From Gloeocapsopsis crepidinum LEGE 06123 (GTDB lineage Bacteria; Cyanobacteriota; Cyanobacteriia; Cyanobacteriales; Chroococcidiopsidaceae): a stretch of DNA of 52,648 nt. This document shows positions 8,639 to 17,322 of this stretch, piece after piece. Position 1 is the first letter of the stretch; every line of letters begins with the position of its first letter. A program made the translations under genes and the position numbers. The stretch spans positions 1 to 52,648 of the forward strand of contig NZ_JADEWN010000039.1 of NCBI RefSeq assembly GCF_015207655.1, written 5' to 3'. The notes under the pieces are model-generated. The model saw nothing but the letters and a program-made list of their open reading frames with translations, was not told where the DNA came from and did no database searches.

Positions 8639-9601
8639 TCAAAAAGCTGCTAAAGACATATTTCTCCAAGATTGCACTGCTGTTTGTAAATGCTGCGGTA
8701 GCCATTTGTCATATTGTGGATAAATTGGCAAACGTGGTGTGAGTTGCCATCCGGCTGATTTTAATATTTGTAATAAATCCTCGCGAGTTAGATGTGGATA
8801 ATCTGGATTAACTTCATCTTTTGGTCCAACACCCCCTAAATCTCTTGCTCCTGCTGCAATACAAGCAAGTAACCACTCTGGATCTGGAACTAAATTTGGT
8901 GGAATTTGAATCGTAATTTCTGCGGGTAAGATTTCTTTAGCTTTTACAATTACTTCTGGTAGCTGCTGCGGTTCAAAGCGTGGCGCATTCCATGTCTGTT
9001 GGTTTCCTGGACTATAAGGTTGCAGGATGACTTCTTGAATATGACCATAGTGAAGGTGTAATTGAGCGATCGCCTCTAATGTCTCCCACCAATCGTTTGG
9101 TGTTTCGCCTATTCCCAAAAGTAAACCTGTTGTAAACGGAATCTGCAATTCTCCTGCCCAAGCAAGTTGTTGTAATCTCATTTCTGGAATCTTACTCGGT
9201 GCAAAGCGATGCACTGTATTTAATAAAGCAGGCGTTAATTGCTCTAGCATCAAACCCATTGATACATTCACAGTTTTTAGCTGTTGCATTTCTGTAAAAC
9301 TCAATGGTCCTGCATTTGTATGTGGCAAAAACCCTAGTGAAAGTGCTAGTTCGCACAAATTGTAAATTAGCTCAAACCATACCTGACGCCGTGATGATTG
9401 CGGATGAACCTCACCACTTAATATGAGAATCTCACAGACGCCCTGATGTTGTAATTCTTTAAGGATGTTTTCTGCTACAGAGCGCGTCATCCAAGGGTCT
9501 TTACCTGGATCTACCCGAAAATTACAATAATCACAACGATTAAAGCACTCATAGGTAGGTACTAAGGTGTAGGCAGGACTATAAGTAACTATGCCAGACA
9601 T
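8639..9601 (-). CDS. cofG: FO synthase subunit CofG (radical SAM)
   Basis: CofG, with CofH, makes the deazaflavin 7,8-didemethyl-8-hydroxy-5-deazariboflavin (FO) from a tyrosine-derived intermediate. Cyanobacteria use it as the antenna chromophore of some DNA photolyases. The 320-residue protein has the radical-SAM cluster motif C-x3-C-x2-C at C19, C23 and C26 (CFNRCDYC), the stretch ILILSGEVHP, and the CofG-typical C-terminal part GARDLGGVGPKDEVNPDYPH. The length is normal. CofH is not in the window. It is divergent from psbA, whose promoter lies between them, and convergent with the GST gene. Confidence 0.93.
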   Translation of the reverse strand: MSGIVTYSPAYTLVPTYECFNRCDYCNFRVDPGKDPWMTRSVAENILKELQHQGVCEILILSGEVHPQSSRRQVWFELIYNLCELALSLGFLPHTNAGPLSFTEMQQLKTVNVSMGLMLEQLTPALLNTVHRFAPSKIPEMRLQQLAWAGELQIPFTTGLLLGIGETPNDWWETLEAIAQLHLHYGHIQEVILQPYSPGNQQTWNAPRFEPQQLPEVIVKAKEILPAEITIQIPPNLVPDPEWLLACIAAGARDLGGVGPKDEVNPDYPHLTREDLLQILKSAGWQLTPRLPIYPQYDKWLPQHLQTAVQSWRNMSLAAF

Positions 9602-9649
9602 TACTCTGCATTCCAGAACTCACTTAATTCTAAAAAAAATTTAAAGTCC

Positions 9650-9678
9650 TTTACAAAACGAAATAAATAGCTTAATGT
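9650..9678 (+). promoter_or_regulatory. psbA promoter (-35 TTTACA, -10 TAATGT)
   Basis: TTTACA (9650-9655) and TAATGT (9673-9678) are separated by 17 bases, a good sigma70-type match typical of cyanobacterial psbA genes. Transcription would start near 9685 and give a leader of about 55 nucleotides. Confidence 0.55.
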
Positions 9679-9684
9679 ATTAAG

Positions 9685-9704
9685 TGTAGGAAAAAACACC
9701 TACA
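9685..9704 (+). promoter_or_regulatory. Hairpin in the psbA leader
   Basis: TGTAGG (9685-9690) pairs with CCTACA (9699-9704) across an A-rich loop of eight bases, at the predicted 5' end of the psbA message. It could stabilise the transcript, whose light-dependent stability is well known for psbA. No Shine-Dalgarno-like sequence precedes the ATG. Confidence 0.45.
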
Positions 9705-9739
9705 AAATCATAAATACATCCAAAAGCAATCATAGAATT

Positions 9740-10822
9740 ATGACAACAACTCTACAAAGACGCGAAAGCGCTTCGTTGTGGGAGAGGTTTTGCAACTGGG
9801 TAACATCAACCGATAATCGCCTATACGTAGGCTGGTTCGGAGTACTGATGATCCCAACTCTCCTGGCAGCAACAACCTGCTTCATCATCGCCTTCATCGC
9901 CGCTCCCCCAGTAGACATCGACGGCATCAGAGAACCAGTAGCAGGTTCATTAATCTACGGCAACAACATCATTAGTGGCGCAGTAGTCCCCTCATCAAAC
10001 GCAATTGGACTACACTTCTACCCAATTTGGGAAGCAGCATCATTAGATGAGTGGCTCTACAACGGTGGACCATACCAATTGGTAATCTTCCACTTCTTGA
10101 TTGGAGTATTCTGCTACATGGGACGCGAGTGGGAACTATCCTACCGCCTCGGAATGCGCCCCTGGATTGCAGTAGCATATTCAGCACCAGTAGCAGCAGC
10201 AACAGCAGTATTTTTGATCTACCCAATCGGACAAGGTTCATTCAGCGATGGCATGCCACTAGGCATCAGCGGCACATTCAACTTCATGTTAGTGTTCCAA
10301 GCCGAGCACAACATCCTGATGCACCCATTCCACCAGTTAGGAGTAGCAGGAGTATTCGGCGGCGCACTATTCAGTGCCATGCACGGTTCGTTAGTCACAA
10401 GTTCACTAGTGCGTGAAACAACAGAAAGCGAAAGCCAAAACTACGGCTACAAGTTCGGACAAGAAGAAGAGACATACAACATCGTCGCCGCACACGGATA
10501 CTTTGGACGTCTAATCTTCCAATATGCCAGCTTCAACAACAGCCGCAGCTTGCACTTCTTCCTAGCAGCATGGCCAGTAGTGGGCATTTGGTTCACCTCG
10601 TTGGGCATCAGCACGATGGCGTTCAACCTCAACGGGTTCAACTTCAACCAGTCAGTAATTGACTCGCAAGGTCGCGTGATTGGAACATGGGCAGACGTGC
10701 TCAACCGCGCTAACTTGGGCATGGAAGTGATGCACGAGCGCAACGCTCACAACTTCCCTCTCGACTTGGCTTCCGGTGAAGTGACTCCAGTTGCTCTTAC
10801 CGCTCCTACCATCAACGGTTAG
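9740..10822 (+). CDS. psbA: Photosystem II D1 protein, high-light (Glu130) form
   Basis: D1 is the core photosystem II subunit that binds the primary pheophytin, QB and the Mn4CaO5 cluster in the thylakoid membrane. The 360-residue length, five membrane helices and conserved stretches are standard. Residue 130 is Glu ([13 protein letters not shown]), the state found in high-light or stress-induced D1 isoforms; the low-light form has Gln. The C-terminus keeps the CtpA processing site after Ala344 (NFPLDLA, then SGEV) and the 16-residue extension. Codon choice changes inside the gene: the middle uses A-ending codons and both ends use other codons, suggesting exchange with another psbA copy. A clear terminator follows. 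Confidence 0.98.
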   Translation: MTTTLQRRESASLWERFCNWVTSTDNRLYVGWFGVLMIPTLLAATTCFIIAFIAAPPVDIDGIREPVAGSLIYGNNIISGAVVPSSNAIGLHFYPIWEAASLDEWLYNGGPYQLVIFHFLIGVFCYMGREWELSYRLGMRPWIAVAYSAPVAAATAVFLIYPIGQGSFSDGMPLGISGTFNFMLVFQAEHNILMHPFHQLGVAGVFGGALFSAMHGSLVTSSLVRETTESESQNYGYKFGQEEETYNIVAAHGYFGRLIFQYASFNNSRSLHFFLAAWPVVGIWFTSLGISTMAFNLNGFNFNQSVIDSQGRVIGTWADVLNRANLGMEVMHERNAHNFPLDLASGEVTPVALTAPTING

Positions 10823-10850
10823 TTGGTAGTTATTACCTCAAGATCTACGA

Positions 10851-10881
10851 AAAGCGCTCCTGTATGTAGGGAGTGCTTTTT
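10851..10881 (+). terminator. psbA terminator
   Basis: AAAGCGCTCC pairs with GGGAGTGCTTT (one G-T pair) across an eight-base loop, followed by a run of T. It is a good rho-independent terminator about 28 bases after the psbA stop. Confidence 0.85.
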
Positions 10882-10955
10882 GTTGTTAATGCAGCAATCT
10901 CATATGCTAGAGGTTATCCAGAATAGTTAGGATAGTTGTGGAGTAATTAAGGAGA

Positions 10956-11558
10956 ACGACAACGGTTTACGCACGTCCTTTAGCGCGTTTAATTGAACAA
11001 CTACAGCGCTTACCTGGAGTTGGACCCAAAACTGCCCAGCGCTTGGCATTACACATTTTAAAAAGACCAGAAACCGAGATCCAAGCTTTGGCGCAAGCCT
11101 TAATTGATGCCAAACAGCAAGTAGGCTTATGTTCAGTTTGTTTTCACTTGTCAGCTGAGCCAGTATGTGAAATTTGTCGCAATACGAATCGTGACGATCA
11201 TACTATTTGTGTTGTCAGTGATTCTCGCGATGTCATTGCTTTAGAGAAAACGAGAGAGTATCACGGCAAGTACCACGTATTGGGTGGTGTGATTTCTCCT
11301 ATGGATGGAATTGGACCAGAACAGCTGACAATTCAGTCCTTAGTTCGGCGAGTTAGCCAGCAAAAACCCAAAGAGATTATTTTGGCTATTAGCCCTAGTG
11401 TAGAAGGGGAGACTACTACTTTATATCTGGGTCAGCTATTAAAGCCATTTACTCGAGTTACGCGAATTGCTTTCGGTTTACCTGTAGGTGGCGACTTGGA
11501 GTATGCAGATGAAGTAACTCTTGCAAGAGCACTTGAAGGTAGACGAGAACTAGATTAA
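10956..11558 (+). CDS. recR: Recombination mediator RecR, without a canonical start codon
   Basis: RecR works with RecF/RecO to load RecA at gaps. The frame encodes the N-terminal helix-hairpin-helix ([14 protein letters not shown]), the four-cysteine zinc finger (C-x2-C...C-x2-C in [19 protein letters not shown]) and the Toprim domain. Homology runs back to [14 protein letters not shown], but no ATG, GTG or TTG exists between the in-frame stop at 10944 and that point. ACG occurs at 10956 and 10962, just after AAGGAG (10949-10954). I take ACG at 10956, where relatives probably have ATG, giving 200 residues, the normal length. The first ordinary start, TTG at 11043, would remove the DNA-binding hairpin. 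Confidence 0.85.
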   Translation, partial: TTTVYARPLARLIEQLQRLPGVGPKTAQRLALHILKRPETEIQALAQALIDAKQQVGLCSVCFHLSAEPVCEICRNTNRDDHTICVVSDSRDVIALEKTREYHGKYHVLGGVISPMDGIGPEQLTIQSLVRRVSQQKPKEIILAISPSVEGETTTLYLGQLLKPFTRVTRIAFGLPVGGDLEYADEVTLARALEGRRELD

Positions 11559-11583
11559 AAGCAAAGCTGAATATTCTTTTGTG

Positions 11584-11618
11584 GGTGCTTCTACATTGTT
11601 AGAGCATCATCTTTTTTT
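11584..11618 (+). terminator. recR terminator
   Basis: GGTGCTTCTA pairs with TAGAGCATC, with one bulge, across a short loop; a run of seven T follows (11612-11618). It lies 26 bases after the recR stop. Confidence 0.7.
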
Positions 11619-12028
11619 ACTAAATACTACCAATTTTACTAGTTTATAGGTGAAGTCAAATGGGAACCTTAGAGAAAGTTCAATAGAGACGCTCTATCTG
11701 TAGTATCTATAAAGATCTGCGTAAAAGAAGACAAACCTACGTAAAAAAACTGATTTCCTCTGGTTCAGAATTAAGGATACTGTAAGTGTCAGTACTACTT
11801 GATCAAAAGCTGATTTAGATAAAATTGGTATGTTTTTTTTACAAACTTGGGTGATAGCAAAGCTTGTCGCTTTTACATCTGATCAGCACAGAAGTTTAGT
11901 CGTACGTAACAGGGACAGATTAAGCTTTCGAGGCAGCAATGACTTTTTGCCACAATATTTTGAGATAATGCCAAGCATAACTTAAACCGTGATTATTAGG
12001 GAGTTGGAGTGTTACTTCTTTACGATTC
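11619..12028. other. Intergenic region before the HD-GYP regulator
   Basis: About 410 bases without a recognisable gene. An open frame on the minus strand (11920-12192) overlaps the start of the response regulator and has no family features, so I treat it as chance. The region should carry the regulator's promoter; no operator or RNA structure stood out. Confidence 0.5.
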
Positions 12029-13036
12029 ATGATCTCTACGTTGTACAAAGCAGAAAGTTCTCTAGTGAACCATTTTGATTTAGAGCCGCCAAAAATTTTG
12101 GTAGTTGACGACCATGCCGCAAGCCGGATGACTGCAGTTGCTCTGCTTGCAGTAGAAGGATACGAAGTTTTGGAAGCAGACAGTGGTGTCACAGCACTAG
12201 AGCTGGTGATACGAAGTCAGCCAGACTTAATCTTGCTCGATGTTATGATGCCAGGAATGGATGGTTTTGAAGTTTGCCGTCAACTCAAGCAAGATGAACA
12301 GACTCGCTTGATTCCTGTCATTTTTATCACTGCTTTGAATGATAGGCGATCGCGTATTAGCGGAATTGAAGCTGGAGGAGATGACTTTCTTACAAAACCT
12401 TTTGATCGACTAGAATTAGCAGCTCGTGTCAAATCGCTTGTACGACAAAAAAGCTTAAACGAAGATTTGGATCATGCAGAACAGGTGCTGTTTTCCATTG
12501 CTCAGGCAATAGAAAGTCGAGACCCCAATACAGGTAATCATTGTCAAAGATTGGTGGAGTTGAGTAAAGCTTTTGGAGAATATCTCCAGCTTTCGCGAAC
12601 ACAAATGCGTAATTTGCAGTGGGGAAGTTATCTCCATGATATCGGTAAAGTTGGAATTCCTGATGCGGTATTGCTCAAGCCAGGAAAACTAACGATAGAC
12701 GAATGGGAGATTATGCGCCAGCACGTCCTGATTGGGGAAAAAATTTGCTTGCCTTTACGGACAATGCAGGGGGTTATTCCAATCATTCGCCATCATCACG
12801 AGCGTTGGGATGGCTCCGGCTATCCTGATGCTTTGGTAGGAGATGCGATTCCGTATTTGGCTCAGGTGTTTCAATTAATTGATATCTACGATGCTCTAAC
12901 TAGCGAACGTCCTTATAAACGAGCTTTATCGGGCGAAGCAGCACTGCAAGTCATTGAAGAGGAAACAACAAAAGGTTGGCGCAATCCTGAACTTGTTCAG
13001 CAGTTTACTGAGTTTATTCGTATTGCTTCTCATTAA
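12029..13036 (+). CDS. Response regulator with HD-GYP phosphodiesterase domain
   Basis: The 335-residue protein joins a receiver domain (about 22-140; acidic pair DD at 27-28, phosphoacceptor D71 in LLDVMMPGMDG, K123) to an HD-GYP domain (about 150-335; HD at 203-204 in YLHDIGKVGIPD, and HHHERWDGSGYP at 255-266). HD-GYP domains hydrolyse cyclic di-GMP to pGpG or GMP using a two- or three-metal centre; all visible metal ligands are kept. It is RpfG-like in layout. It would lower c-di-GMP in response to an unidentified histidine kinase, as none is adjacent. Confidence 0.93.
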   Translation: MISTLYKAESSLVNHFDLEPPKILVVDDHAASRMTAVALLAVEGYEVLEADSGVTALELVIRSQPDLILLDVMMPGMDGFEVCRQLKQDEQTRLIPVIFITALNDRRSRISGIEAGGDDFLTKPFDRLELAARVKSLVRQKSLNEDLDHAEQVLFSIAQAIESRDPNTGNHCQRLVELSKAFGEYLQLSRTQMRNLQWGSYLHDIGKVGIPDAVLLKPGKLTIDEWEIMRQHVLIGEKICLPLRTMQGVIPIIRHHHERWDGSGYPDALVGDAIPYLAQVFQLIDIYDALTSERPYKRALSGEAALQVIEEETTKGWRNPELVQQFTEFIRIASH

Positions 13037-13177
13037 AATACGAAAAAAGTGTTGATTGACGATAGATGTAGCTCAAGAAGACTTGATATTAAGCAGCAGC
13101 TTGATCAATTAGCTGATATCATTAACCCGACGTATAAAATTTATAAGCTGGTGCTCATAGCCACTCAATAGCTCATT

Positions 13178-14581
13178 ATGGTAGCGGTAGCAATTTTAGC
13201 AGCAGGACGTGGAACACGCATGAAATCTTCTCTCCCGAAGGTACTGCATCCTTTAGGAGGACGATCTATGGTAGAACAAGTTCTCCAAAGTTTACAGGCA
13301 ATTTCACCAACACGATGTCTTGTGATTGTTGGCTACCAAGCAGATCAAGTAAAAGCCTCGTTGGCTAAGGTGGACAACATAGCCATTCCATTTGAATTTG
13401 TAGAACAGACAGAGCAGCTAGGAACGGGTCATGCTATTCAACAAGTCATGCCGTACTTAAAAAACTTTACAGACGATTTACTTGTGCTTAATGGTGATGT
13501 TCCTCTGTTACGACCAGAAACACTACAAAAGTTATTGCAAATTCACAAAGAGCATCAAAATGCTGCCACAATCCTCACTGCACAACTACCAAATCCGCAA
13601 GGCTATGGGCGAGTATTTTGTGACGAAGGTAATATTGTGCAACAAATTGTGGAAGATCGCGACTGTTCTGCTGCACAAAAACAAAATTGTCGCATTAATG
13701 CTGGTGTTTATTGCTTTAGGTGGTCAGACTTAGCTGATGTATTACCACGATTGCAGCCTAATAATAATCAAAAAGAGTACTACTTGACAGATACCGTCAA
13801 TTTTTTAGAACCTGTCATGGCAGTTGATGTCGAGGATTATCAAGAAATTTTAGGAATTAACGATCGCCAACAGTTGGCAACTGCTTACAGTATTTTGCAA
13901 GAGAGAGTCAAGTCAAAATGGATGGCTGCAGGTGTCACTCTCGTTGACCCAAACAGTATTACGATTGATGACACTGTACAAATTCAACCTGATGTCATTA
14001 TTGAACCGCAAACGCATCTACGAGGACAAACAGTTATTCAATCAGGTTGTCGCATTGGACCTGGCAGTTTGGTTGAAAATAGCTCTTTGGACGAGAATGT
14101 CAGCGTGCTGTATTCTGTCATTACAGATAGTAGAGTTGCAGCAAACACTCGGATAGGTCCCTATGCTCACTTACGCGGTCATGCGACTGTTGGTACGAGA
14201 TGTAAGATTGGTAATTTTGTCGAATTGAAGAATAGTCATTTAGGCGATCGCACGAACGTAGCACATTTGTCTTATTTAGGAGATGCCACACTAGGAGCGC
14301 AAGTCAATGTAGGTGCAGGTACGATTACTGCTAATTATGATGGCGTACAAAAGCATCCTACAAAGATTGGCGATCGCTCTAAAACTGGTGCTAATAGTGT
14401 TTTAGTTGCACCGTTAAATATTGGTAATGATGTCAACATCGCTGCAGGTTCAGCAGTGACAGAAGATGTTCCTGATGATTGTTTAGTCATTGGTCGAGCG
14501 CGTCAAGTTCTTAAACCAGGTTGGCGGTTGAAAAGAAGGGGTCAGGGATCAGAGGTCAGAGAGCAGGGAGAAAAAGAGTAA
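13178..14581 (+). CDS. glmU: Bifunctional GlmU (UDP-GlcNAc synthesis)
   Basis: GlmU acetylates glucosamine-1-phosphate and then transfers UMP to make UDP-GlcNAc for peptidoglycan and glycans. The N-terminal pyrophosphorylase domain (1-230) has [18 protein letters not shown]. The C-terminal left-handed beta helix (about 250-450) has hexapeptide repeats and the acetyltransferase stretch [20 protein letters not shown]. The last roughly 14 residues ([14 protein letters not shown]) are encoded by a GGTCAGGGATCAGAGGTCAG repeat rather than by conserved sequence, so the native C-terminus was probably extended by repeat DNA. The product, 467 residues, is slightly longer than usual. Confidence 0.96.
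   Translation: MVAVAILAAGRGTRMKSSLPKVLHPLGGRSMVEQVLQSLQAISPTRCLVIVGYQADQVKASLAKVDNIAIPFEFVEQTEQLGTGHAIQQVMPYLKNFTDDLLVLNGDVPLLRPETLQKLLQIHKEHQNAATILTAQLPNPQGYGRVFCDEGNIVQQIVEDRDCSAAQKQNCRINAGVYCFRWSDLADVLPRLQPNNNQKEYYLTDTVNFLEPVMAVDVEDYQEILGINDRQQLATAYSILQERVKSKWMAAGVTLVDPNSITIDDTVQIQPDVIIEPQTHLRGQTVIQSGCRIGPGSLVENSSLDENVSVLYSVITDSRVAANTRIGPYAHLRGHATVGTRCKIGNFVELKNSHLGDRTNVAHLSYLGDATLGAQVNVGAGTITANYDGVQKHPTKIGDRSKTGANSVLVAPLNIGNDVNIAAGSAVTEDVPDDCLVIGRARQVLKPGWRLKRRGQGSEVREQGEKE
14535..14580. repeat. GGTCAGGGA-type repeat forming the glmU 3' end
   Basis: A purine-rich tract built from GGTCAGG/GATCAGA/GGTCAGA units encodes the glmU tail. A related tract (GAGTCAGAGGTCGGGGG on the minus strand) encodes the tail of the DUF2256 gene at 16207. 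Such units are frequent in cyanobacterial intergenic DNA. Confidence 0.55.
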
Positions 14582-14601
14582 GATTTCTTTAGTTATGTGC
14601 G

Positions 14602-14625
14602 GTAGGCATCCTGCCTGCCCATTAA
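14602..14625. repeat. Palindromic intergenic repeat (GGTAGGCATCCTGCCTGCC)
   Basis: GGTAGGCATCCTGCCTGCC forms a small hairpin. A close relative, GGTAGGCTTTCAGCCTGCC, is at 50910-50928. These GTAGGC...GCCTGCC hairpins are dispersed in many cyanobacterial genomes; function unknown. Confidence 0.55.
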
Positions 14626-14713
14626 TACAACATAAAAGATTATCCGTGATTAAACTAAGTTAAAATTAATTAATGGCTTTCGATTGCTGGTACTAGAGAC
14701 TGCAATAGAGAGA

Positions 14714-14986
14714 ATGGAAAAACTACTAGAGCTTCGGGAACTACTACAGCAAGGCAAGGTTGAGGAAGCTTTGCTGTTGGTAGATAAGTTGGAGGACATG
14801 AATCGCCGCACAGCGGGTGGTTGTTATTTATCGCCAACACAACTAAGCAATATTCTCCAAGAAGGGTATCAAATGGTACTCAAACGAGTGTCTGCAGAAG
14901 CTTTTGAAGGACGTTTTGAGGCTGAAGAACTAGAAAGCATAGTTGATCGGCAAGCAATTTTGTCGCAAGCGATCGCATTAATTTAA
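14714..14986 (+). CDS. DUF29-like protein lacking the central core (short paralogue)
   Basis: The 90-residue protein aligns at both ends with the DUF29-like protein at 6507. The N-terminal helix matches ([29 protein letters not shown]) and so does the C-terminal half (CYLSPTQLSNILQEGYQMVL, EAEELESIVDRQAILSQAIALI). The roughly 48-residue DUF29 core between them (HLIKKQ...VSIRNSVREIQ in the paralogue) is absent, replaced by RRTAGG. ATG at 14714 matches the paralogue's start and follows the purines GAGAGA; the frame is open back to TTG at 14684. The frame is intact, so this may be a working variant and not a remnant. Confidence 0.75.
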   Translation: MEKLLELRELLQQGKVEEALLLVDKLEDMNRRTAGGCYLSPTQLSNILQEGYQMVLKRVSAEAFEGRFEAEELESIVDRQAILSQAIALI

Positions 14987-15057
14987 TATCATCTCCGGTT
15001 AAATAACCAGATTAGTGGTTGTTACTAGTCACTAGTCACCATTTTTATCATCACTAA

Positions 15058-16014
15058 TCAACCGGATTTAACATAACAATAGCTTGTCAATTCATCACCT
15101 ATCCATTCCAATGTATCGCCTACTTGTTCGCCTGTATGATAAGCAGCTAGTAGCACTTCACTTGTTTTTCCCCAAGCGATCGCACCCGTGGCATCAATTG
15201 CGATCGCGCCTAAATCCCGTTTATGTTTAAACGCTTCAGTAAACGAGCGTTGCATTGCTTCTGATAAAGCTAAGCCATCAGTCACGCGAATAACGATTCG
15301 TGGTGCTAGACATTCATCAATAATATCTTCGCCAATTCCAGTACAACTTACTGCAGCATGGGCTGTTGCATAATTACCTGCAGGCATTGCTGAATCACTG
15401 ACACGCCCAATGCGCTCAAAGCCTTTACCACCAGTTGAAGTGCCAACAGCTAAGCGTCCTTGGGTATCGAGTGCAACAACGCCAATAGTGCCACGTCCTG
15501 CGTTACTCGATTCTACCAACTCTTTTTCAGCAACAACCCCTGCCATTTTTTTTTCAAAATTATCTTGTCTTTCCTGAAGCCACTCTTGTAACCGCAACTC
15601 AGTCAAAGCATCATAACTAGGAATTTGCAGTTCGCGTAACAACTCTGCCGCGCCATAGTCTGATAACACGCGATCTGCTGAAGTTTGCAAATTATTGGCA
15701 AGGTCAATAGGGTGTTGTACTCGCGAAACATTAATCACACCACTAAAGCGCTGACAACTGCCATCCATCAGCGATGCACTCATCCTAATCTGACCGTCAG
15801 ATTGCAATACCGAACCAGTACCAGCATTAAAGCGGGGATCGTCTTCTAATAATTGACAGCCAAGGACGACAGCATCAGTAGCCGCGGCACCCGCACGTAA
15901 CAGTGCATAAACTTCTTCAATCACTGCGTAGAGCGATCGCCGAATTATTTCTACTCCGCCTTTACTTTTGAGGGAACTACCAGCCCCGCCATGAATAATT
16001 AACTTTGGTTGCAC
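15058..16014 (-). CDS. Isoaspartyl peptidase / plant-type L-asparaginase
   Basis: This Ntn-hydrolase of 318 residues is made as a precursor that cleaves itself before the catalytic Thr176 (GRGTIGVVALD), giving alpha (1-175) and beta chains. It removes beta-aspartyl dipeptides and has weak L-asparaginase activity; in cyanobacteria it can act in cyanophycin-dipeptide breakdown. Other family motifs are IHGGAG (7-12), NAGTGSVLQSDG (63-74) and STGGKGFERIGRVSDS near the substrate site. The length is normal. No cyanophycinase is in the window. The gene converges on the short DUF29-like gene, 71 bases apart. Confidence 0.92.
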   Translation of the reverse strand: MQPKLIIHGGAGSSLKSKGGVEIIRRSLYAVIEEVYALLRAGAAATDAVVLGCQLLEDDPRFNAGTGSVLQSDGQIRMSASLMDGSCQRFSGVINVSRVQHPIDLANNLQTSADRVLSDYGAAELLRELQIPSYDALTELRLQEWLQERQDNFEKKMAGVVAEKELVESSNAGRGTIGVVALDTQGRLAVGTSTGGKGFERIGRVSDSAMPAGNYATAHAAVSCTGIGEDIIDECLAPRIVIRVTDGLALSEAMQRSFTEAFKHKRDLGAIAIDATGAIAWGKTSEVLLAAYHTGEQVGDTLEWIGDELTSYCYVKSG

Positions 16015-16206
16015 TCGTTATCCTAAATTTTTAGATTTGTGATTTTAGATCTTAGATTATCTAGGGAAACGATTTAGTAATTTATAGTGAGTTTTATAAT
16101 GAGTATGACTCAAATTTTACTGTTCTACCCTCAAAACAGTCAGTTAGGCAGTTGAGAGTCCCAGAAAATTAGAGGAAGTCGCATGATTTCAAAAACGGTG
16201 ATTTCC

Positions 16207-16374
16207 CTAGCCCCCGACCTCTGACTCTGCATTTGAGCGCCGACGGCGACAGCGTTCAGAGCAATATTTCACATCATCCCAACAATCTGCCCATTTTTTC
16301 CTCCAAGTGAAGGGACGTTGACAAACTGGACACATCTTTGTGGGTAGGTCAGATTTTGTGCGGGTACGAGCCAT
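16207..16374 (-). CDS. DUF2256 zinc-ribbon-like mini-protein
   Basis: A 55-residue frame, starting [18 protein letters not shown], encodes a DUF2256 protein. It has C-x2-C (CPVC), the stretch [19 protein letters not shown] and a final C-x3-C (CSERC) followed by RRRR, a likely zinc-binding and nucleic-acid-contacting unit. Function is unknown; in many cyanobacteria DUF2256 genes lie near photolyase or cryptochrome genes. The last residues (SNAESEVGG) are encoded by a GAGTCAGAGGTCGGGGG repeat tract. It is divergent from the TrmJ-like gene, 57 bases apart. Confidence 0.88.
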   Translation of the reverse strand: MARTRTKSDLPTKMCPVCQRPFTWRKKWADCWDDVKYCSERCRRRRSNAESEVGG

Positions 16375-16431
16375 GTTAGGTTATCGATACATTGTTACTT
16401 TAATTTTAAGAAATATTACTGAGTAAGTGTT

Positions 16432-17172
16432 ATGTCAGCAACTGCCTTAGCTGGAGTGCGAATAGTTTTAGTAGAGCCAGCAGGGGCTTTAAATGTAGGG
16501 GCGATCGCTCGTGTGATGAAGAATTCTGGACTAGAACAACTGGTGTTAGTCAATCCACAATGCGATCCCCTGTCGCCAGAAGCACAGCTGATGGCAGTTC
16601 ATGCAGCAGATATATTAGAAAGTGCAGTTCAAGTAGCAACGTTACCAGAAGCTTTATTTAACTGTACGCGAGCGATCGCTACAACTGCACGCGATCGTGA
16701 CATAGGAATTACACTAGAACATCCGCGTCATGCACTGCCGTGGTTAATTGAGCCACAAAACACTGCACTCATTTTTGGACCAGAATATCGCGGCTTGAGT
16801 AATGAAGAATTAAAATACGCGCAACGCTTTATCCGCATTCCTACAAGCGATCAATATCCATCACTCAATCTAGCTGCATCTGTAGCAATTTGTAGTTATG
16901 AATTGTTTCAGTGTGTTGTGCAGTCAAACGTTAAAGAAACACCTGACTTGGATACGGTTTCCTTTGATGCCTTAGAGGGATACTATCAGCAACTTGAGCA
17001 AATCTTGCTGGAGATTGGTTATCTCTATCCACATACTGCTGCGAGTCGCATGCAAAAGTTTCGCCAAATTTTTAATCGCGCGCAGTTAACAACATCTGAA
17101 GTAGGAATGCTGCGAGGGATTCTCTCTCAAATACACTGGGCATTGCAGCAGAAAACCGAGGAAGAAAGGTAA
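16432..17172 (+). CDS. TrmJ/TrmH-like SPOUT RNA 2'-O-methyltransferase
   Basis: The 246-residue protein has the three motifs of the SpoU/TrmH family: NVGAIARVMKNSG (21-33, motif 1), LIFGPEYRGLSNEEL (about 113-127, motif 2) and IPTSDQYPSLNLAASVAICSYEL (motif 3), which together form the knotted SAM site. The N-terminal placement of the catalytic domain plus a C-terminal helical extension resembles TrmJ, which methylates the ribose at tRNA position 32. Assignment to TrmJ rather than another SpoU member rests on layout only. The ATG at 16432 is supported by the conserved VRIVLVEP strand that follows. Confidence 0.88.
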   Translation: MSATALAGVRIVLVEPAGALNVGAIARVMKNSGLEQLVLVNPQCDPLSPEAQLMAVHAADILESAVQVATLPEALFNCTRAIATTARDRDIGITLEHPRHALPWLIEPQNTALIFGPEYRGLSNEELKYAQRFIRIPTSDQYPSLNLAASVAICSYELFQCVVQSNVKETPDLDTVSFDALEGYYQQLEQILLEIGYLYPHTAASRMQKFRQIFNRAQLTTSEVGMLRGILSQIHWALQQKTEEER

Positions 17173-17322
17173 ATCTTATATTATACCAGTACAAATGAAC
17201 TATTTTGCGTTATTTTAAGCGCAATTGATGCCATTTCTTTATAGATTGGTATAAACTAAGTTGCCAACGCCACATATTTCCTAAAAATAAAGCGCAGTAT
17301 TAGGGTGCTTGAGGAGTTAACT

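Noticed and set aside
8508-8742. Two short overlapping frames at the 3' ends of the GST and cofG genes
   Set aside because: They lie antisense to or in another frame of well-supported genes, with no independent signal.
11920-12192. Open frame on the minus strand before the HD-GYP regulator (90 residues)
   Set aside because: It overlaps the regulator's start and shows no family features, membrane pattern or ribosome-binding site; treated as chance.
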